Source of the DNA: an uncultured Clostridia bacterium
GTDB taxonomy: Bacteria; Bacillota; Clostridia; TANB77; CAG-465
Direction of reading: 5' to 3'
NCBI GenBank assembly: GCA_944388585.1
Contig: CALXJI010000002.1
Location: 62,001-126,000, forward strand
Length of the DNA: 64,000 nucleotides
The stretch's first letter is position 1. The number at the start of each line of letters is the position of its first letter. Shown piece after piece: positions 1 to 8,986 of the stretch. Under the pieces are notes generated by a model that saw only the letters and a list, made by a program, of their open reading frames with translations, had not been told where the DNA came from and did no database searches. A program made the position numbers and the translations under genes.

Positions 1-1613
1 GTTGTGCAATAGCACATACTAGGTGGGCAACACATGGAGAACCAAGTGAAATGAATGCTCATCCTCATAGAGTAGGCTGTGTAACTTTAGTGCATAATGG
101 TATTATAGAAAACTATTCTCAACTAAAAGAAGAACTTATATCTAAAGGATATGAATTTCAAACTCAAACAGATACTGAAGTTGCTACAGCATATATAGAT
201 TATTGCTACAAGCAAACTAAAGATAAATTACAAGCTATTATTCAAGCTTGTAAGCAATTTAGAGGCTCTTATGCTTTTAACATTATCTTTGATGATGAAC
301 TGCAAACTATCTATGCTACAAGAAAAGATAGTCCTTTAGTTATTGGATATTCTCATGAAGGAAATTTCGCTGCTTCAGATGTTTCAGCAATTTTAAATTA
401 TACAAAACAATATTCTTTAATTGATGAGGGTGAATTTGTAAAAATAAATAAAGATGTAGTTACTTTTTACAATACTAAATTGCAGATTGTTCAAAAAGAA
501 ATAAAAACAGCTACTTGGGATGCAGCTCAATATCAAAAAAATGGATATGATCATTTTATGCTAAAAGAAATATTTGAACAACCTGATGTTATCCAAAACA
601 TATATAACAGATATTATGATGACTGTTCATATAATGATATAGATTTTACTAAATTTGATAAAATACATATTGTTGCTTGTGGAAGTGCTATGCATGCTTC
701 ACTTGTTGGAAAATATTTACTACAAACTTATGCAAAAATTCCAGTAATGGTAGAAATTGCATCAGAATATAGATATGCTGAAGAGCTTATTACACCTTCA
801 ACATTATTAATAGTAGTATCTCAATCAGGAGAAACAGCAGATACAATTGCAGCTTTAAGACTTGCCAAAGAAAAGGGTGCATATGTTGTAGGAATAGTTA
901 ATGCAGTAGGTTCTACTATTTCGAGAGAAGTAGATAAATGCATATATACATATGCAGGACCTGAAATCGCAGTTGCAACTACAAAAGGTTATACTTCACA
1001 AGTTGCTATTCTTTCTACATTAGCAATAAATGCGATGAAACAAAATGGTCTTTTAGATAAAGAAACAGAACAAGAATTAAAAAATGATTTACTTAATATA
1101 AAAGAAAAATTAAATAAAGTACTTAAAAACAGAGAAGAATATTTAGAAATAGCAAAATCTATTTACAATCATGAAGACCTATTCTTTATTGGTAGAGGAA
1201 TTGACTCTTCTATTTGTATGGAAGGTTCTTTAAAATTAAAAGAAATATCTTACATGCATTCTGAATCTTATAGCGCAGGTGAGCTAAAACATGGCACAAT
1301 TTCTCTAATAGAAAATGATACTCCTGTTATTGCAATCGCAACAAATGAAGAACTATTTGAAAAAACAGTAAGTAATGTAAAAGAAACTAAAGCAAGAGGT
1401 GCTTTTTCAATATTTATAACAACGTCTGCTCATCAAGATTATAATTTCGATGAATTTGCAGATAAAGTTGTTATTGTTCCTACTGCAACCGAATTTACAC
1501 AAGCAATTCTTGTTGTTGCTGCTTTACAACTTGTTGCATATGAAACAGCAAAACTTAGAAAATGTGATATTGACAAGCCTAGAAATTTAGCAAAATCTGT
1601 TACTGTAGAGTAA
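1..1613 (+). CDS. glmS: Glutamine--fructose-6-phosphate aminotransferase, 5'-truncated by window edge
   Basis: This enzyme makes glucosamine-6-phosphate from fructose-6-phosphate and glutamine, the first step towards UDP-GlcNAc and peptidoglycan. The reading frame is already open at base 3 (reading CAIAHTRWATHGEPSEMNAH), so the ATG at 51 is internal and the true start with the catalytic Cys2 lies outside the window. The glutaminase part occupies roughly the first 220 visible residues. Two SIS sugar-binding domains follow, with the SQSGETADT phosphosugar loop and the usual C-terminus DKPRNLAKSVTVE. A strong terminator follows the stop. The identity is secure from full-length family resemblance. 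Confidence 0.97.
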   Translation, partial: CAIAHTRWATHGEPSEMNAHPHRVGCVTLVHNGIIENYSQLKEELISKGYEFQTQTDTEVATAYIDYCYKQTKDKLQAIIQACKQFRGSYAFNIIFDDELQTIYATRKDSPLVIGYSHEGNFAASDVSAILNYTKQYSLIDEGEFVKINKDVVTFYNTKLQIVQKEIKTATWDAAQYQKNGYDHFMLKEIFEQPDVIQNIYNRYYDDCSYNDIDFTKFDKIHIVACGSAMHASLVGKYLLQTYAKIPVMVEIASEYRYAEELITPSTLLIVVSQSGETADTIAALRLAKEKGAYVVGIVNAVGSTISREVDKCIYTYAGPEIAVATTKGYTSQVAILSTLAINAMKQNGLLDKETEQELKNDLLNIKEKLNKVLKNREEYLEIAKSIYNHEDLFFIGRGIDSSICMEGSLKLKEISYMHSESYSAGELKHGTISLIENDTPVIAIATNEELFEKTVSNVKETKARGAFSIFITTSAHQDYNFDEFADKVVIVPTATEFTQAILVVAALQLVAYETAKLRKCDIDKPRNLAKSVTVE

Positions 1614-1619
1614 AAATAA

Positions 1620-1654
1620 AAGTGTTCTAGAAAAAAATTCTAGGACACTTTTTA
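1620..1654 (+). terminator. glmS terminator
   Basis: A 13-bp stem (1620-1632 with 1638-1650, one G.U pair) is followed by a T run on the plus strand. It ends glmS transcription and separates it from the convergent minus-strand operon. Confidence 0.85.
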
Positions 1655-2500
1655 TATTTTCTTAAAACTATCTAACTTATATATATCATTATTATTTTTA
1701 AATATATACTGTACACTCTCAAGTATACTTTCATCTATTGTTCCATTTTCTATTAACTCTCTTATATATTCTATCTGTCCACTTTCCATTCCGAGTTTTT
1801 CATCGTTTAAAGTAAGTGCAAGTACTGATTTTGCTTTATCATAATACAAATTATTTGTGATATTTGATGTTATTTCTTGCATTTGTACATTCTTTGTTAT
1901 GTATATTCTATATGCTTGAAGCTCTATTCTATCAGAATATTGCAAAATTTGATATGGTATTTCAAGAGTATAATTAAATGAAGCTCCTTCATAACCTATA
2001 TGCACTAATGTAAATATATTGTTTACACTATCATACTCTAAACTTTCTTCTATACTCATATAATTTGTATTAGAATTATAAAAAGTATCATCAAGTATTT
2101 TTTGCATATTTTCTCCTGTAATATATGTAGCACTATAATCTTCTGGATAGCTCATAAGATTTTGATAATCAGCTTTTCTATATAATTTATCCAAAGCAAT
2201 AAGTAACTTTGCCTTATCACTTAATCCATTTTCATCTAATTCATTTACTATTCTATCTGAATATATATTAGAATAATTTATATGTTCTGTTAATTGATTA
2301 CCAATTCTACTATTTACAACAACATTTTTAGCTCTCTCTTCTCTTTGAACTACTTCTGTATTCTCCTCTTCTTCTTGTTCATTATTAACATTAGTATTTT
2401 CTTCCACTTTTTTATTTGAATTTAAAAATATATATCCAAAACATATAATTGCTAAAATAATTAATATGCAACAAACAATTGTAACAGCTTTATTTTTCAT
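1652..2500 (-). CDS. Membrane-anchored extracytoplasmic protein of unknown function
   Basis: This 282-residue protein has a short basic N-terminus, one hydrophobic segment (about residues 5-27) and then an acidic Glu/Asn-rich linker (about 33-55). The remaining 220 residues are mixed alpha/beta and would lie outside the membrane. There is no lipobox cysteine, so it should be anchored by the uncleaved segment. It starts 9 bases after recO ends and has a good ribosome site (AGGGGGAAAAG), which makes it the last gene of the era-yqzL-recO operon. I do not recognise the family. Its layout resembles the anchored proteins at 60.7 and 62.3 kb only in general architecture. Confidence 0.75.
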   Translation of the reverse strand: MKNKAVTIVCCILIILAIICFGYIFLNSNKKVEENTNVNNEQEEEENTEVVQREERAKNVVVNSRIGNQLTEHINYSNIYSDRIVNELDENGLSDKAKLLIALDKLYRKADYQNLMSYPEDYSATYITGENMQKILDDTFYNSNTNYMSIEESLEYDSVNNIFTLVHIGYEGASFNYTLEIPYQILQYSDRIELQAYRIYITKNVQMQEITSNITNNLYYDKAKSVLALTLNDEKLGMESGQIEYIRELIENGTIDESILESVQYIFKNNNDIYKLDSFKKI

Positions 2501-2509
2501 CTTTTCCCC

Positions 2510-3232
2510 CTATAATCCAGACATCATAGAATCAGCAAATACTTGTCCAAAAGTCTCAAAGTCCATATAATCTTTAAGTTCAAAAGAAAATATTTTTTTT
2601 AAATCTGATCTTATAACAAATATTATTGCATTATATGTTGCCTTGTTTATTTGAATTCTTCTTTTTGAATCAACCGTATTTTTACACTCTTCACACAAAA
2701 AAGTATTACCTATATAATCATAGTATACATACTCATCACTATTATTAAGTAATGATTTAGAACAATTTGAACACTTGTCCTCTCTTGGAGCAAAACCTAA
2801 ATAAGTAAACAATTTTATTTTAAAAGCATTTACTACAAGCTTATAATTTTTATTATATTTATCTAGTACATAAATCGTATTTAAAAATAATTTTAAAATT
2901 TTTTCACAATCTTGATTTTCGTCTGTTACTGAATTTAAAAGCTTCGTCATGTTAAAAATAATCTGTAATTTATCAAAATTAATTCTAAGATTGTAAAATG
3001 TATTTATAACAGAAGTAGAATTTAAATAATAATACCCTGTATTTTGATACAAAATGAACTCACTATATACCAAATATTGCGAACTAGCCAAAAATTGACT
3101 ATTATTTTTTTTTGCTCCCTTTGCTATAGCAGATACTTTTCCAATAGTATCTGTAAGTATTGTTATTATCTTATCATTATCTTTATAAGCTACTTCTCGT
3201 ATCACTATCCCCTTTACTTTGATAAGCTTCAT
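2510..3232 (-). CDS. recO: DNA repair protein RecO
   Basis: RecO loads RecA onto SSB-coated DNA in the RecF pathway. The 240-residue protein begins with the typical OB-fold segment (KVKGIVIREVAYKDNDKI, then ILTDTIGKVSAIAKGAKK). A helical region follows with a zinc-type Cys pattern, CSNC (about 154-157) and CEEC (about 180-183). The start ATG at 3232 lies inside the preceding yqzL-like frame and has its own GGAG site, which suggests translational coupling. The gene order era-yqzL-recO matches that of Bacillus. Confidence 0.95.
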   Translation of the reverse strand: MKLIKVKGIVIREVAYKDNDKIITILTDTIGKVSAIAKGAKKNNSQFLASSQYLVYSEFILYQNTGYYYLNSTSVINTFYNLRINFDKLQIIFNMTKLLNSVTDENQDCEKILKLFLNTIYVLDKYNKNYKLVVNAFKIKLFTYLGFAPREDKCSNCSKSLLNNSDEYVYYDYIGNTFLCEECKNTVDSKRRIQINKATYNAIIFVIRSDLKKIFSFELKDYMDFETFGQVFADSMMSGL

Positions 3233-3356
3233 TAACTACTCCATCCTTCTTTTCATATATATTATTTTCAGCTAATGCCATCAACTTTTTATACTCAATA
3301 AAAGTTTCTAAATTTCCAGTAATTAAAAATTGCTCCCAAGCAAAATTTTCATACAT
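3183..3356 (-). CDS. yqzL: YqzL-like small protein
   Basis: This is a 57-residue protein. The ATG at 3356 is preferred because GAGGTGATTGAT sits directly upstream, and the GTG at 3365 falls inside that ribosome site. The segment WEQFLITGNLETFIEYKKL matches the short conserved core of the YqzL family, which sits between era and recO in Bacillus; its function is not known. The 3' end overlaps recO by 50 bases in another frame. The residues after about 35 look unconserved, as expected for a family whose core is about 45 residues long. Confidence 0.75.
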   Translation of the reverse strand: MYENFAWEQFLITGNLETFIEYKKLMALAENNIYEKKDGVVNEAYQSKGDSDTRSSL

Positions 3357-3405
3357 ATCAATCACCTCTTATTTTTATTATATGTATATAATCTTATTAG
3401 ATACA

Positions 3406-4320
3406 TTAAATTTTTGATTTAATATTATTTAAATAACTATCATTATCCTGCCAATCTGGTCTTACTTTTACCCAAATTTTTAAATTTACCTTATCTTGTA
3501 ATAAACTTTCTATATCAATTCTAGCTTGAGATCCAATTTTTTTAAGCATTACACCATCTTTTCCTATTATAATACCTTTATGAGAATTCTTTTCACATAT
3601 TATATTTACGTCTATATCATAGACACTTTGTTTTTGTCTGTTTTTTCTTTTTTTAAACCTTTCGACTTCAACTTTTATACCATGTGGTACTTCTTCATCC
3701 AAATTATTAAGCGCTTTTTCGCGTATTATCTCTTCTATTAATTCCCTTTCAGTTATATCTGTAATATCGTCTTCTGAATATATTGGCATACTTTCTGGTA
3801 AATACTTTTCAATACTTTCTTTTAAAATATCTAATCCATCTTCTTTATATACAGATATTGGAATTATATCCTTAAATTCTCCTCCAATAGATTTAAAATA
3901 ATCATTATATATAGTTATTATTTTTAAAATTTTTCCTTTTTCAATTTTATCTATTTTATTTATACATAATATAATATTATTATTTGCATCAATAATATTT
4001 TTCATTATTGTTTCATTTGCCTTATCTATAGTAGGTCTTGTAGCATCTACCATATATATTATTACATCGACAGATTTTATTGCACTCTCAACATTTTTCA
4101 TCATGTACTCTCCCATTTTATCTTTTGGGATATGAACACCCGGTGTATCAATTAAAATCATCTGTGAATTTTCATTTGTAATTATTCCTTTTATATTAAA
4201 TCTAGTAGTTTGCGGTTTAGGAGTTGTAATAGCTACTTTAAATCCCACCAATTTATTTACTAATGTAGATTTTCCAGCATTCGGCTTTCCAACAACTGTT
4301 ATATATCCTGCTTTAAACAT
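3406..4320 (-). CDS. era: Ribosome-assembly GTPase Era
   Basis: Era is an essential GTPase that binds 16S rRNA during 30S subunit maturation. Visible G motifs are GKPNAGKS (P loop, near residue 12), DTPGVH (G3) and NKID (G4). A C-terminal KH domain follows, with its GKDG loop near residue 265. The ATG at 4320 is preferred over the GTG at 4335 because GGAGG lies 7 bases upstream of it and overlaps the GTG. This gives 304 residues, normal for the family. It is the first gene of the operon with yqzL and recO. Confidence 0.97.
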   Translation of the reverse strand: MFKAGYITVVGKPNAGKSTLVNKLVGFKVAITTPKPQTTRFNIKGIITNENSQMILIDTPGVHIPKDKMGEYMMKNVESAIKSVDVIIYMVDATRPTIDKANETIMKNIIDANNNIILCINKIDKIEKGKILKIITIYNDYFKSIGGEFKDIIPISVYKEDGLDILKESIEKYLPESMPIYSEDDITDITERELIEEIIREKALNNLDEEVPHGIKVEVERFKKRKNRQKQSVYDIDVNIICEKNSHKGIIIGKDGVMLKKIGSQARIDIESLLQDKVNLKIWVKVRPDWQDNDSYLNNIKSKI

Positions 4321-4341
4321 ATTTTTTTCCTCCACATATTA

Positions 4342-4370
4342 ATTATATCAAAAAAGCTATAAAAAAACAA
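4342..4370 (-). promoter_or_regulatory. Probable era operon promoter
   Basis: On the minus strand a -35-like TTGTTT (4365-4370) and a consensus -10 TATAAT (4342-4347) are separated by 17 bases, just upstream of era. The -35 box is weak. The element is divergent from the promoter of the S1 gene. Confidence 0.5.
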
Positions 4371-4416
4371 TCTTGAATCATTTTTTTGTTTTTATGTTTA
4401 CTGTTAATGTTACATA

Positions 4417-4445
4417 TTGCTTTTTAAGTCGATTTATGGTATAAT
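4417..4445 (+). promoter_or_regulatory. SigA-type promoter of the S1-domain gene
   Basis: TTGCTT (4417-4422), a 17-base spacer and a perfect TATAAT (4440-4445) precede the S1-domain gene. The leader to the ATG at 4506 is about 55 bases. Confidence 0.7.
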
Positions 4446-4505
4446 ATAGTAGCTATTAAAAATATAGTACTGCAATTAACTATATTGCAGAGATGGAGGT
4501 AAAAA

Positions 4506-5240
4506 ATGAAGTTAGTAAGAAGAATATGGCTTCTTACAAAAGAAAAGGAAGTGACTGCAACAATTTTAGGTTATAACTATAAAGATAATACAGTTGTAGC
4601 ACAAGTAGAAGAACAAAAGGCCATAATTAGGCCAGAAGATATATCAATATATCAAAACAAACAAAATACAGGCTACATATTTAGTCTAATAGGATCAACA
4701 ATAAAATGTACAGTTGAAAGTTTTTCTAAAAAGGATGGATATATCTTATCTAGATCCAAATTTATGGCAAAAGAAGCAGAAAAATATAATAAAGGTGATG
4801 TAGTAACGGCAACTATTGTTTCTTCATCAGATAAAGCTCTTTATTTAGAATTTGATGAAGAATTAAGTGGGATTATGTACTTAAGTGAACTAACAACGGC
4901 AAAAATAGAAAAACCTCTTGATTTATTTAAAATAGGTGACAAAATAAGATGTGTAATAACAAAAAAAAGAGGGAATTATTTCGAATTATCTAGACTTAAA
5001 TTTTATAACTATATAACATTAAATATAAGAAATGGAAAGAAAGTATTATGTAAAATAACAAAAAAATTAGATGATAATTCGGGATACTTTGTAGAAGTTA
5101 CACAAAACCCAAATTACTCAGGAATTTTTGATATTACAGAAGAAAATATAAATAAAGATTATGTAATAGGAGAAAAAATTCCATTAAGAATAATTCATAT
5201 AAAAGATGACAAAAAGCAATTAAAACTTAGAACTATTTAA
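4506..5240 (+). CDS. S1-domain RNA-binding protein
   Basis: This 244-residue protein appears to be built from consecutive S1-like OB-fold repeats. The clearest covers roughly residues 93-160 (YNKGDVVTATIVSSSDKALYLEF, then SGIMYLSEL). A preceding unit is centred near residue 60 and a third near 170-240. It probably binds RNA, but whether its target is ribosomal, mRNA or RNase-associated cannot be told. It is monocistronic, with its own promoter, a GATGGAGG ribosome site and a terminator. A second S1 protein lies at 48.4 kb with a different architecture. Confidence 0.8.
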   Translation: MKLVRRIWLLTKEKEVTATILGYNYKDNTVVAQVEEQKAIIRPEDISIYQNKQNTGYIFSLIGSTIKCTVESFSKKDGYILSRSKFMAKEAEKYNKGDVVTATIVSSSDKALYLEFDEELSGIMYLSELTTAKIEKPLDLFKIGDKIRCVITKKRGNYFELSRLKFYNYITLNIRNGKKVLCKITKKLDDNSGYFVEVTQNPNYSGIFDITEENINKDYVIGEKIPLRIIHIKDDKKQLKLRTI

Positions 5241-5241
5241 A

Positions 5242-5269
5242 AAAGAAAGTATTAATACTTTCTTTTTTT
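5242..5269 (+). terminator. Terminator of the S1-domain gene
   Basis: A perfect 12-bp inverted repeat (5242-5253 with 5254-5265) is followed by a T run. Confidence 0.8.
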
Positions 5270-5316
5270 CACTTTTATAACAGAAAATCATATAATATAT
5301 TAATTGAGGTGAGCAT

Positions 5317-5637
5317 ATGGATAGGTTTTGCTATGATATAGCTATAAGACAAAAAAAATGTCAAAATGGTATTTCAGTTACCGTAGATAATGTATGTACT
5401 AATATAAAGGATAACGCACAAATTAATTTATCTTTTGGATATATTCTAACCATTCTCTCTAAAAATAAAAATAGTGTAACAATACAAATATCTAATTTTG
5501 CATTGCTTGAGCCTGTAAAATTCAATATTCCCAAAGATACTTTTAAAACATTTGACTTACCATTATTTAATGGTACATATATTTTATTAATAGGTGCCGT
5601 TAAAAATAACTGTCCATGTCCAGACATAGTAGGGTGA
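5317..5637 (+). CDS. Small Cys-containing protein of unknown function (first of a pair)
   Basis: This is a 106-residue protein with a good ribosome site (TTGAGGTGAGCAT ATG). It has no signal peptide or membrane helix. It is beta-rich with alternating hydrophobic residues and has six Cys, at about residues 5, 15, 27 and a CPCP pair with one more near the end. It ends in TGA, and the next gene starts 6 bases later. I do not recognise the family. The lone plus-strand pair lies between two terminators, so it forms its own transcription unit. Confidence 0.65.
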   Translation: MDRFCYDIAIRQKKCQNGISVTVDNVCTNIKDNAQINLSFGYILTILSKNKNSVTIQISNFALLEPVKFNIPKDTFKTFDLPLFNGTYILLIGAVKNNCPCPDIVG

Positions 5638-5642
5638 TTAAT

Positions 5643-5912
5643 ATGAATATAACTTTAAATATAACAGATACATATTGTACTAATTGCTATAAAAATTCTG
5701 TTGAAAAAACTCAAAGTTTTACTTCAACTGATATATCAATTGAACTGCAAAATAATTATTTTTTAAATGTTATAAGTGTGTCAGATACTACATTTAGTGT
5801 TATTATACAAAATGGAAATTGTGTAATTATCCGAAATATTCTAAAAGAAGTAGAAACATCTATATTAATACCATCAAAATGTACTCATATAGTAACAATA
5901 ACAAGTCAATAA
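5643..5912 (+). CDS. Small Cys-containing protein of unknown function (second of a pair)
   Basis: This is an 89-residue protein. The ATG at 5643 is chosen because an earlier ATG at 5616 lies inside the upstream gene without a ribosome site, while GGGTGA lies 6-11 bases before 5643. Its pattern (beta strands, a CTNC motif near residues 12-15, two further Cys) resembles the preceding 106-residue protein in style, so the two may be distant paralogues or partners. No signal peptide or membrane segment is visible, and no function can be assigned. Confidence 0.6.
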   Translation: MNITLNITDTYCTNCYKNSVEKTQSFTSTDISIELQNNYFLNVISVSDTTFSVIIQNGNCVIIRNILKEVETSILIPSKCTHIVTITSQ

Positions 5913-5925
5913 TAACTAGAAAATA

Positions 5926-5958
5926 AAAAATTAGTAGTATATTTCACTACTAATTTTT
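5926..5958. terminator. Bidirectional terminator between the small-protein pair and smpB
   Basis: A perfect 13-bp stem (5926-5938 with 5946-5958) has A/T runs on both sides. It overlaps the smpB stop codon and can serve both convergent units. Confidence 0.85.
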
Positions 5959-6411
5959 AAATTCATTAATCTGCTTTTTTGCTTCTTTTTCCTTTAATGA
6001 CTGCCTTTTATCGTATAATTTTTTTCCCTTACAAACACATAATTCTACTTTAAACCATCTTCCTTTACTATATAAGGAAGATGGAACCAAAGTATATCCT
6101 CCTTGTTTTATATAATTTAATAGTTTTAGTATTTCCTTTTTATGTATTAAAATTCTTCTATCTCTTATAGGATTTACATTATTTATATTACCATGTTCAT
6201 ATGGACTAATATGCATATTTTTAAGTATTACTTCTCCATCTTTTACAAAAGCAAAACTATCTTTTAAGTTGCACATACCATTACGAATAGATTTTACTTC
6301 TGTACCTTTAAGCTCTATTCCACACTCAATTTTTTCTATAATATCATATTTATAGTTTATTTCTCTATTTTTTATTGATATATTACTTTTATTTACATAT
6401 TGCTTCTTCAT
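5950..6411 (-). CDS. smpB: SsrA-binding protein SmpB
   Basis: SmpB binds tmRNA and is required for trans-translation rescue of stalled ribosomes. The 153-residue protein has the family core ELKGTEVKSIRNG, then LKDSFAFV and the HISPYEHGN loop, followed by the basic tail with KLYDKRQSLKEKEAKK. Length and motifs are normal. It follows the coiled-coil gene by 11 bases with an AGGAG site, so the two are probably cotranscribed. No tmRNA gene is visible nearby. Confidence 0.97.
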   Translation of the reverse strand: MKKQYVNKSNISIKNREINYKYDIIEKIECGIELKGTEVKSIRNGMCNLKDSFAFVKDGEVILKNMHISPYEHGNINNVNPIRDRRILIHKKEILKLLNYIKQGGYTLVPSSLYSKGRWFKVELCVCKGKKLYDKRQSLKEKEAKKQINEFKN

Positions 6412-6422
6412 TATTACTCCTA

Positions 6423-8018
6423 TTAACTTTTTAAAATCTCTGTAATCATATCATCATACATCTTTGTTATATTAGTATTCTTACTAGATAAATCTTTTAA
6501 TTGATTAACTAGTAGATTTATTAAATTATTCAATTCCATTATTGAATTCATACTATTTTCATTTATATATTTTGTTAAATTATTAGGTAAATCTATATAT
6601 ACATATTTAGTATATTCAAAAATATCATTTTTTACTTCTATTCCAGAATCTATTTCTACTATAATAGATGAAACTTTATCATTACTATCTTTAAGTAGCA
6701 TATTTATATTATTAATATAGAAATTGTTTTCTCTTGATAAAAATTCTTCATATTTTTTATATAATGTATCTATTTTTTGTCTATTTTCTTCTACAATTTC
6801 ACTTTCACTTTTGTTCTGTTCTTCTTTTACAGCAGTATCTTGTTGTGTTTGATCGTCGTTTTCTGAAGTATTCTGTTGATTTTCTGTATCCTCTTGTTGT
6901 TGTTTTATTTCTTCTTGCTGCTTGTTATACTCATCTATTTGAGCGTTTATATCATTTAACTCTAACTGCATATATTCTAAAGTTGCTCTTGAAGTAACAT
7001 CATAATTTACAGTAGTCTTTATCTCTTCTTTATCATTTTCAATTTCCTTAGTTTGTGTTATAGAGGCCTCAATATATTCATCCATTCTATTTGTTCTACT
7101 CTCATATTCCTTTTTAATATTTCCTAAAAGAATACCATAATCTACATTTTTTAAAGCTTCTTCATAAGCTTTATTAACAGAATTTTGTAAATCCAATATT
7201 TCTGACTCATTAGTTAAAGATGTTTTTACAAGTTCCGTTAATTCATCATCTAATATTAATGTGTTTCTTGAGCTCTTATCGATATTATATAATTTATCAC
7301 TTAATGTAAAATAACTTTGACTAAAGCTTGTTATATCGTTTCCAAGCAAAGATAATATAGTAATTTTTCTAGATATCTCCTCTAAGTAATTTTCCATCTT
7401 ACTATTTCTATCTTTTATGTCTTTAATGCTAGACTGTTTATTTTCATCAATATAATTTCTAAATATTTTATTTATTTGATTATCTACAAATTCATTAGCA
7501 CTTTCTACTTGTGATAAATATTGTATACATTTTACTAATGTGAGTTTTAATTGTGCCAATGTCATATCACTAGAAATTTCATACTCCTTTGTTGAAACAA
7601 CTATTGAACCTAGTAATGAATCTGGTAATCTTATTATATTTTTCTCAACTATGTCTCTTATAGAATATCCATTTGCTACATCAGAAGTTGATATATCTTT
7701 TTTTACTTTAAGCTTATTTTCAACTAACGATGACATTCCAAAAAGTGGCGTATCAATGTTAAGTCTAATTGCTGGATAATAGTCGAACTCTTTCTGCTTT
7801 TTTGAATTTTCTATTTTCAAATCAATATCATTTAATTTACTCTCTATCTCAGATAAATATTCATCAATAAGCTTTACAATATCTTCTTTTTGCTTTAATT
7901 CATCTTCTTCATCTTGAACAATCTGTTCATTCTCTTCTTGAGCATATAAATTTATAGTTACAAAATTAAAAACTAAAAGTATAACTGCAGATATGAATAA
8001 AAACTTAATTTTTTTCAT
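6423..8018 (-). CDS. Secreted coiled-coil protein of unknown function
   Basis: This 531-residue protein has a clear signal peptide (MKKIKFLFISAVILLVFNF..., with cleavage probable near LYAQ|EE at about residue 27). It is rich in Glu, Lys, Gln and Asn. Heptad-like helices run from about residues 28-80 and again from about 190-420, including a Gln/Glu-rich low-complexity stretch near 365-405. No enzymatic motif, LPXTG or cell-wall-binding repeat is visible. It has its own promoter and lies directly upstream of smpB. A structural cell-surface role is only a guess. Confidence 0.75.
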   Translation of the reverse strand: MKKIKFLFISAVILLVFNFVTINLYAQEENEQIVQDEEDELKQKEDIVKLIDEYLSEIESKLNDIDLKIENSKKQKEFDYYPAIRLNIDTPLFGMSSLVENKLKVKKDISTSDVANGYSIRDIVEKNIIRLPDSLLGSIVVSTKEYEISSDMTLAQLKLTLVKCIQYLSQVESANEFVDNQINKIFRNYIDENKQSSIKDIKDRNSKMENYLEEISRKITILSLLGNDITSFSQSYFTLSDKLYNIDKSSRNTLILDDELTELVKTSLTNESEILDLQNSVNKAYEEALKNVDYGILLGNIKKEYESRTNRMDEYIEASITQTKEIENDKEEIKTTVNYDVTSRATLEYMQLELNDINAQIDEYNKQQEEIKQQQEDTENQQNTSENDDQTQQDTAVKEEQNKSESEIVEENRQKIDTLYKKYEEFLSRENNFYINNINMLLKDSNDKVSSIIVEIDSGIEVKNDIFEYTKYVYIDLPNNLTKYINENSMNSIMELNNLINLLVNQLKDLSSKNTNITKMYDDMITEILKS

Positions 8019-8045
8019 ATTTTACGCTCCTTTTCTTGCTTAATA

Positions 8046-8074
8046 ATTATACCATGGATGTAATTATATGTAAA
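8046..8074 (-). promoter_or_regulatory. SigA-type promoter for the coiled-coil protein and smpB
   Basis: On the minus strand TTTACA (8069-8074), a 17-base spacer and TATAAT (8046-8051) lie about 30 bases upstream of the start at 8018. Confidence 0.75.
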
Positions 8075-8088
8075 GTAAAATAATAATA

Positions 8089-8117
8089 TAAAAAGTTAGA
8101 CAACTTATGCCTAACTT
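8089..8117 (-). terminator. Terminator of the metallopeptidase-like gene
   Basis: A stem made by 8093-8099 and 8111-8117, with a few further inner pairs, is followed by a T run on the minus strand. It overlaps the stop codon of the gene above it. Confidence 0.65.
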
Positions 8118-8976
8118 ATTCTAAATAGGAAGAAAAATAAAAATCATATACTGTAATATTCTCATATATTTCACTCATTAAATACCTTATTTTCTCTTTT
8201 ATTCTACTACCATTTTCTAAAAACTTTTCTTTTTTGTCTAAAATCATAAGTTCAGCAAACATTTCTGCTCTATCCTCTTTTTCAGAAACCTTTGAATATT
8301 TGGTTAAAAAATATGAATTAACATTTTCACTATCTGATAAATGTTTATCATATACAAATTCATCTGTTAGCTTATTTATATTAGATTCATAGTTAAAACC
8401 ATATGGATTATATGAATTCCAAGAATAGTATAGATAATCTGTTTGATCTGCCATGTAGTATTCTAATACATGAAAAAACTCATGATGAAATGATCTTTCA
8501 AAATCTTCATTATTACTTAAATATATTCTATATTGATTTAAAGTATTTTTTGAAGCAAGTGCAATATTATTATCATTAAACTTGTCTAACAAAATTATAT
8601 ACAAACCATATTTTTTATCTTTATACATTTTAAAAATATTATACGGATATTTTTTTAAAGCATCATATATAATCTTTATATTATTATTAACTATATTAAT
8701 ATCATATTGAGGCTGTGCATTTATTGAATTTATAAAGCTTTTTTCATCATTTCCATACACTATATTTATTCCATATTCATCTTTAATTTTGTTTATATAA
8801 TATTTATTTTCTTGCTCTACTGTATCTTCTATGTTTTTTTGATAAAGTATATCTTCAAAATCTGAAGATATATTAAGCTCCTTTACAAAAAGTATTGTTA
8901 CTAGAACAACACATATAAATATAAAAGAGTATGTAAAGACAGAGAGATTTCTCCTTTTTAAATTATCTTGAGACAT
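8116..8976 (-). CDS. Membrane-anchored putative zinc metallopeptidase (HExxH)
   Basis: This is a 286-residue protein from the ATG at 8976, which has GGGAGG 6 bases upstream; the TTG at 8994 overlaps that site. One membrane segment (about residues 13-32) is followed by an external domain. HEFFH at about 165-169 is a zinc-binding and catalytic motif, and a later EDRAEMFAEL near 255 could supply the third ligand Glu in a gluzincin-like fold. The substrate is unknown. It follows the polytopic membrane gene by about 10 bases, so the two probably work together. The specific peptidase family was not identified. Confidence 0.7.
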   Translation of the reverse strand: MSQDNLKRRNLSVFTYSFIFICVVLVTILFVKELNISSDFEDILYQKNIEDTVEQENKYYINKIKDEYGINIVYGNDEKSFINSINAQPQYDINIVNNNIKIIYDALKKYPYNIFKMYKDKKYGLYIILLDKFNDNNIALASKNTLNQYRIYLSNNEDFERSFHHEFFHVLEYYMADQTDYLYYSWNSYNPYGFNYESNINKLTDEFVYDKHLSDSENVNSYFLTKYSKVSEKEDRAEMFAELMILDKKEKFLENGSRIKEKIRYLMSEIYENITVYDFYFSSYLE

Positions 8977-8986
8977 TTTATCCTCC

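Noticed and set aside
5950-6411. tmRNA gene next to smpB
   Set aside because: Flanking gaps are too short and lack the tRNA-like ends and tag frame.
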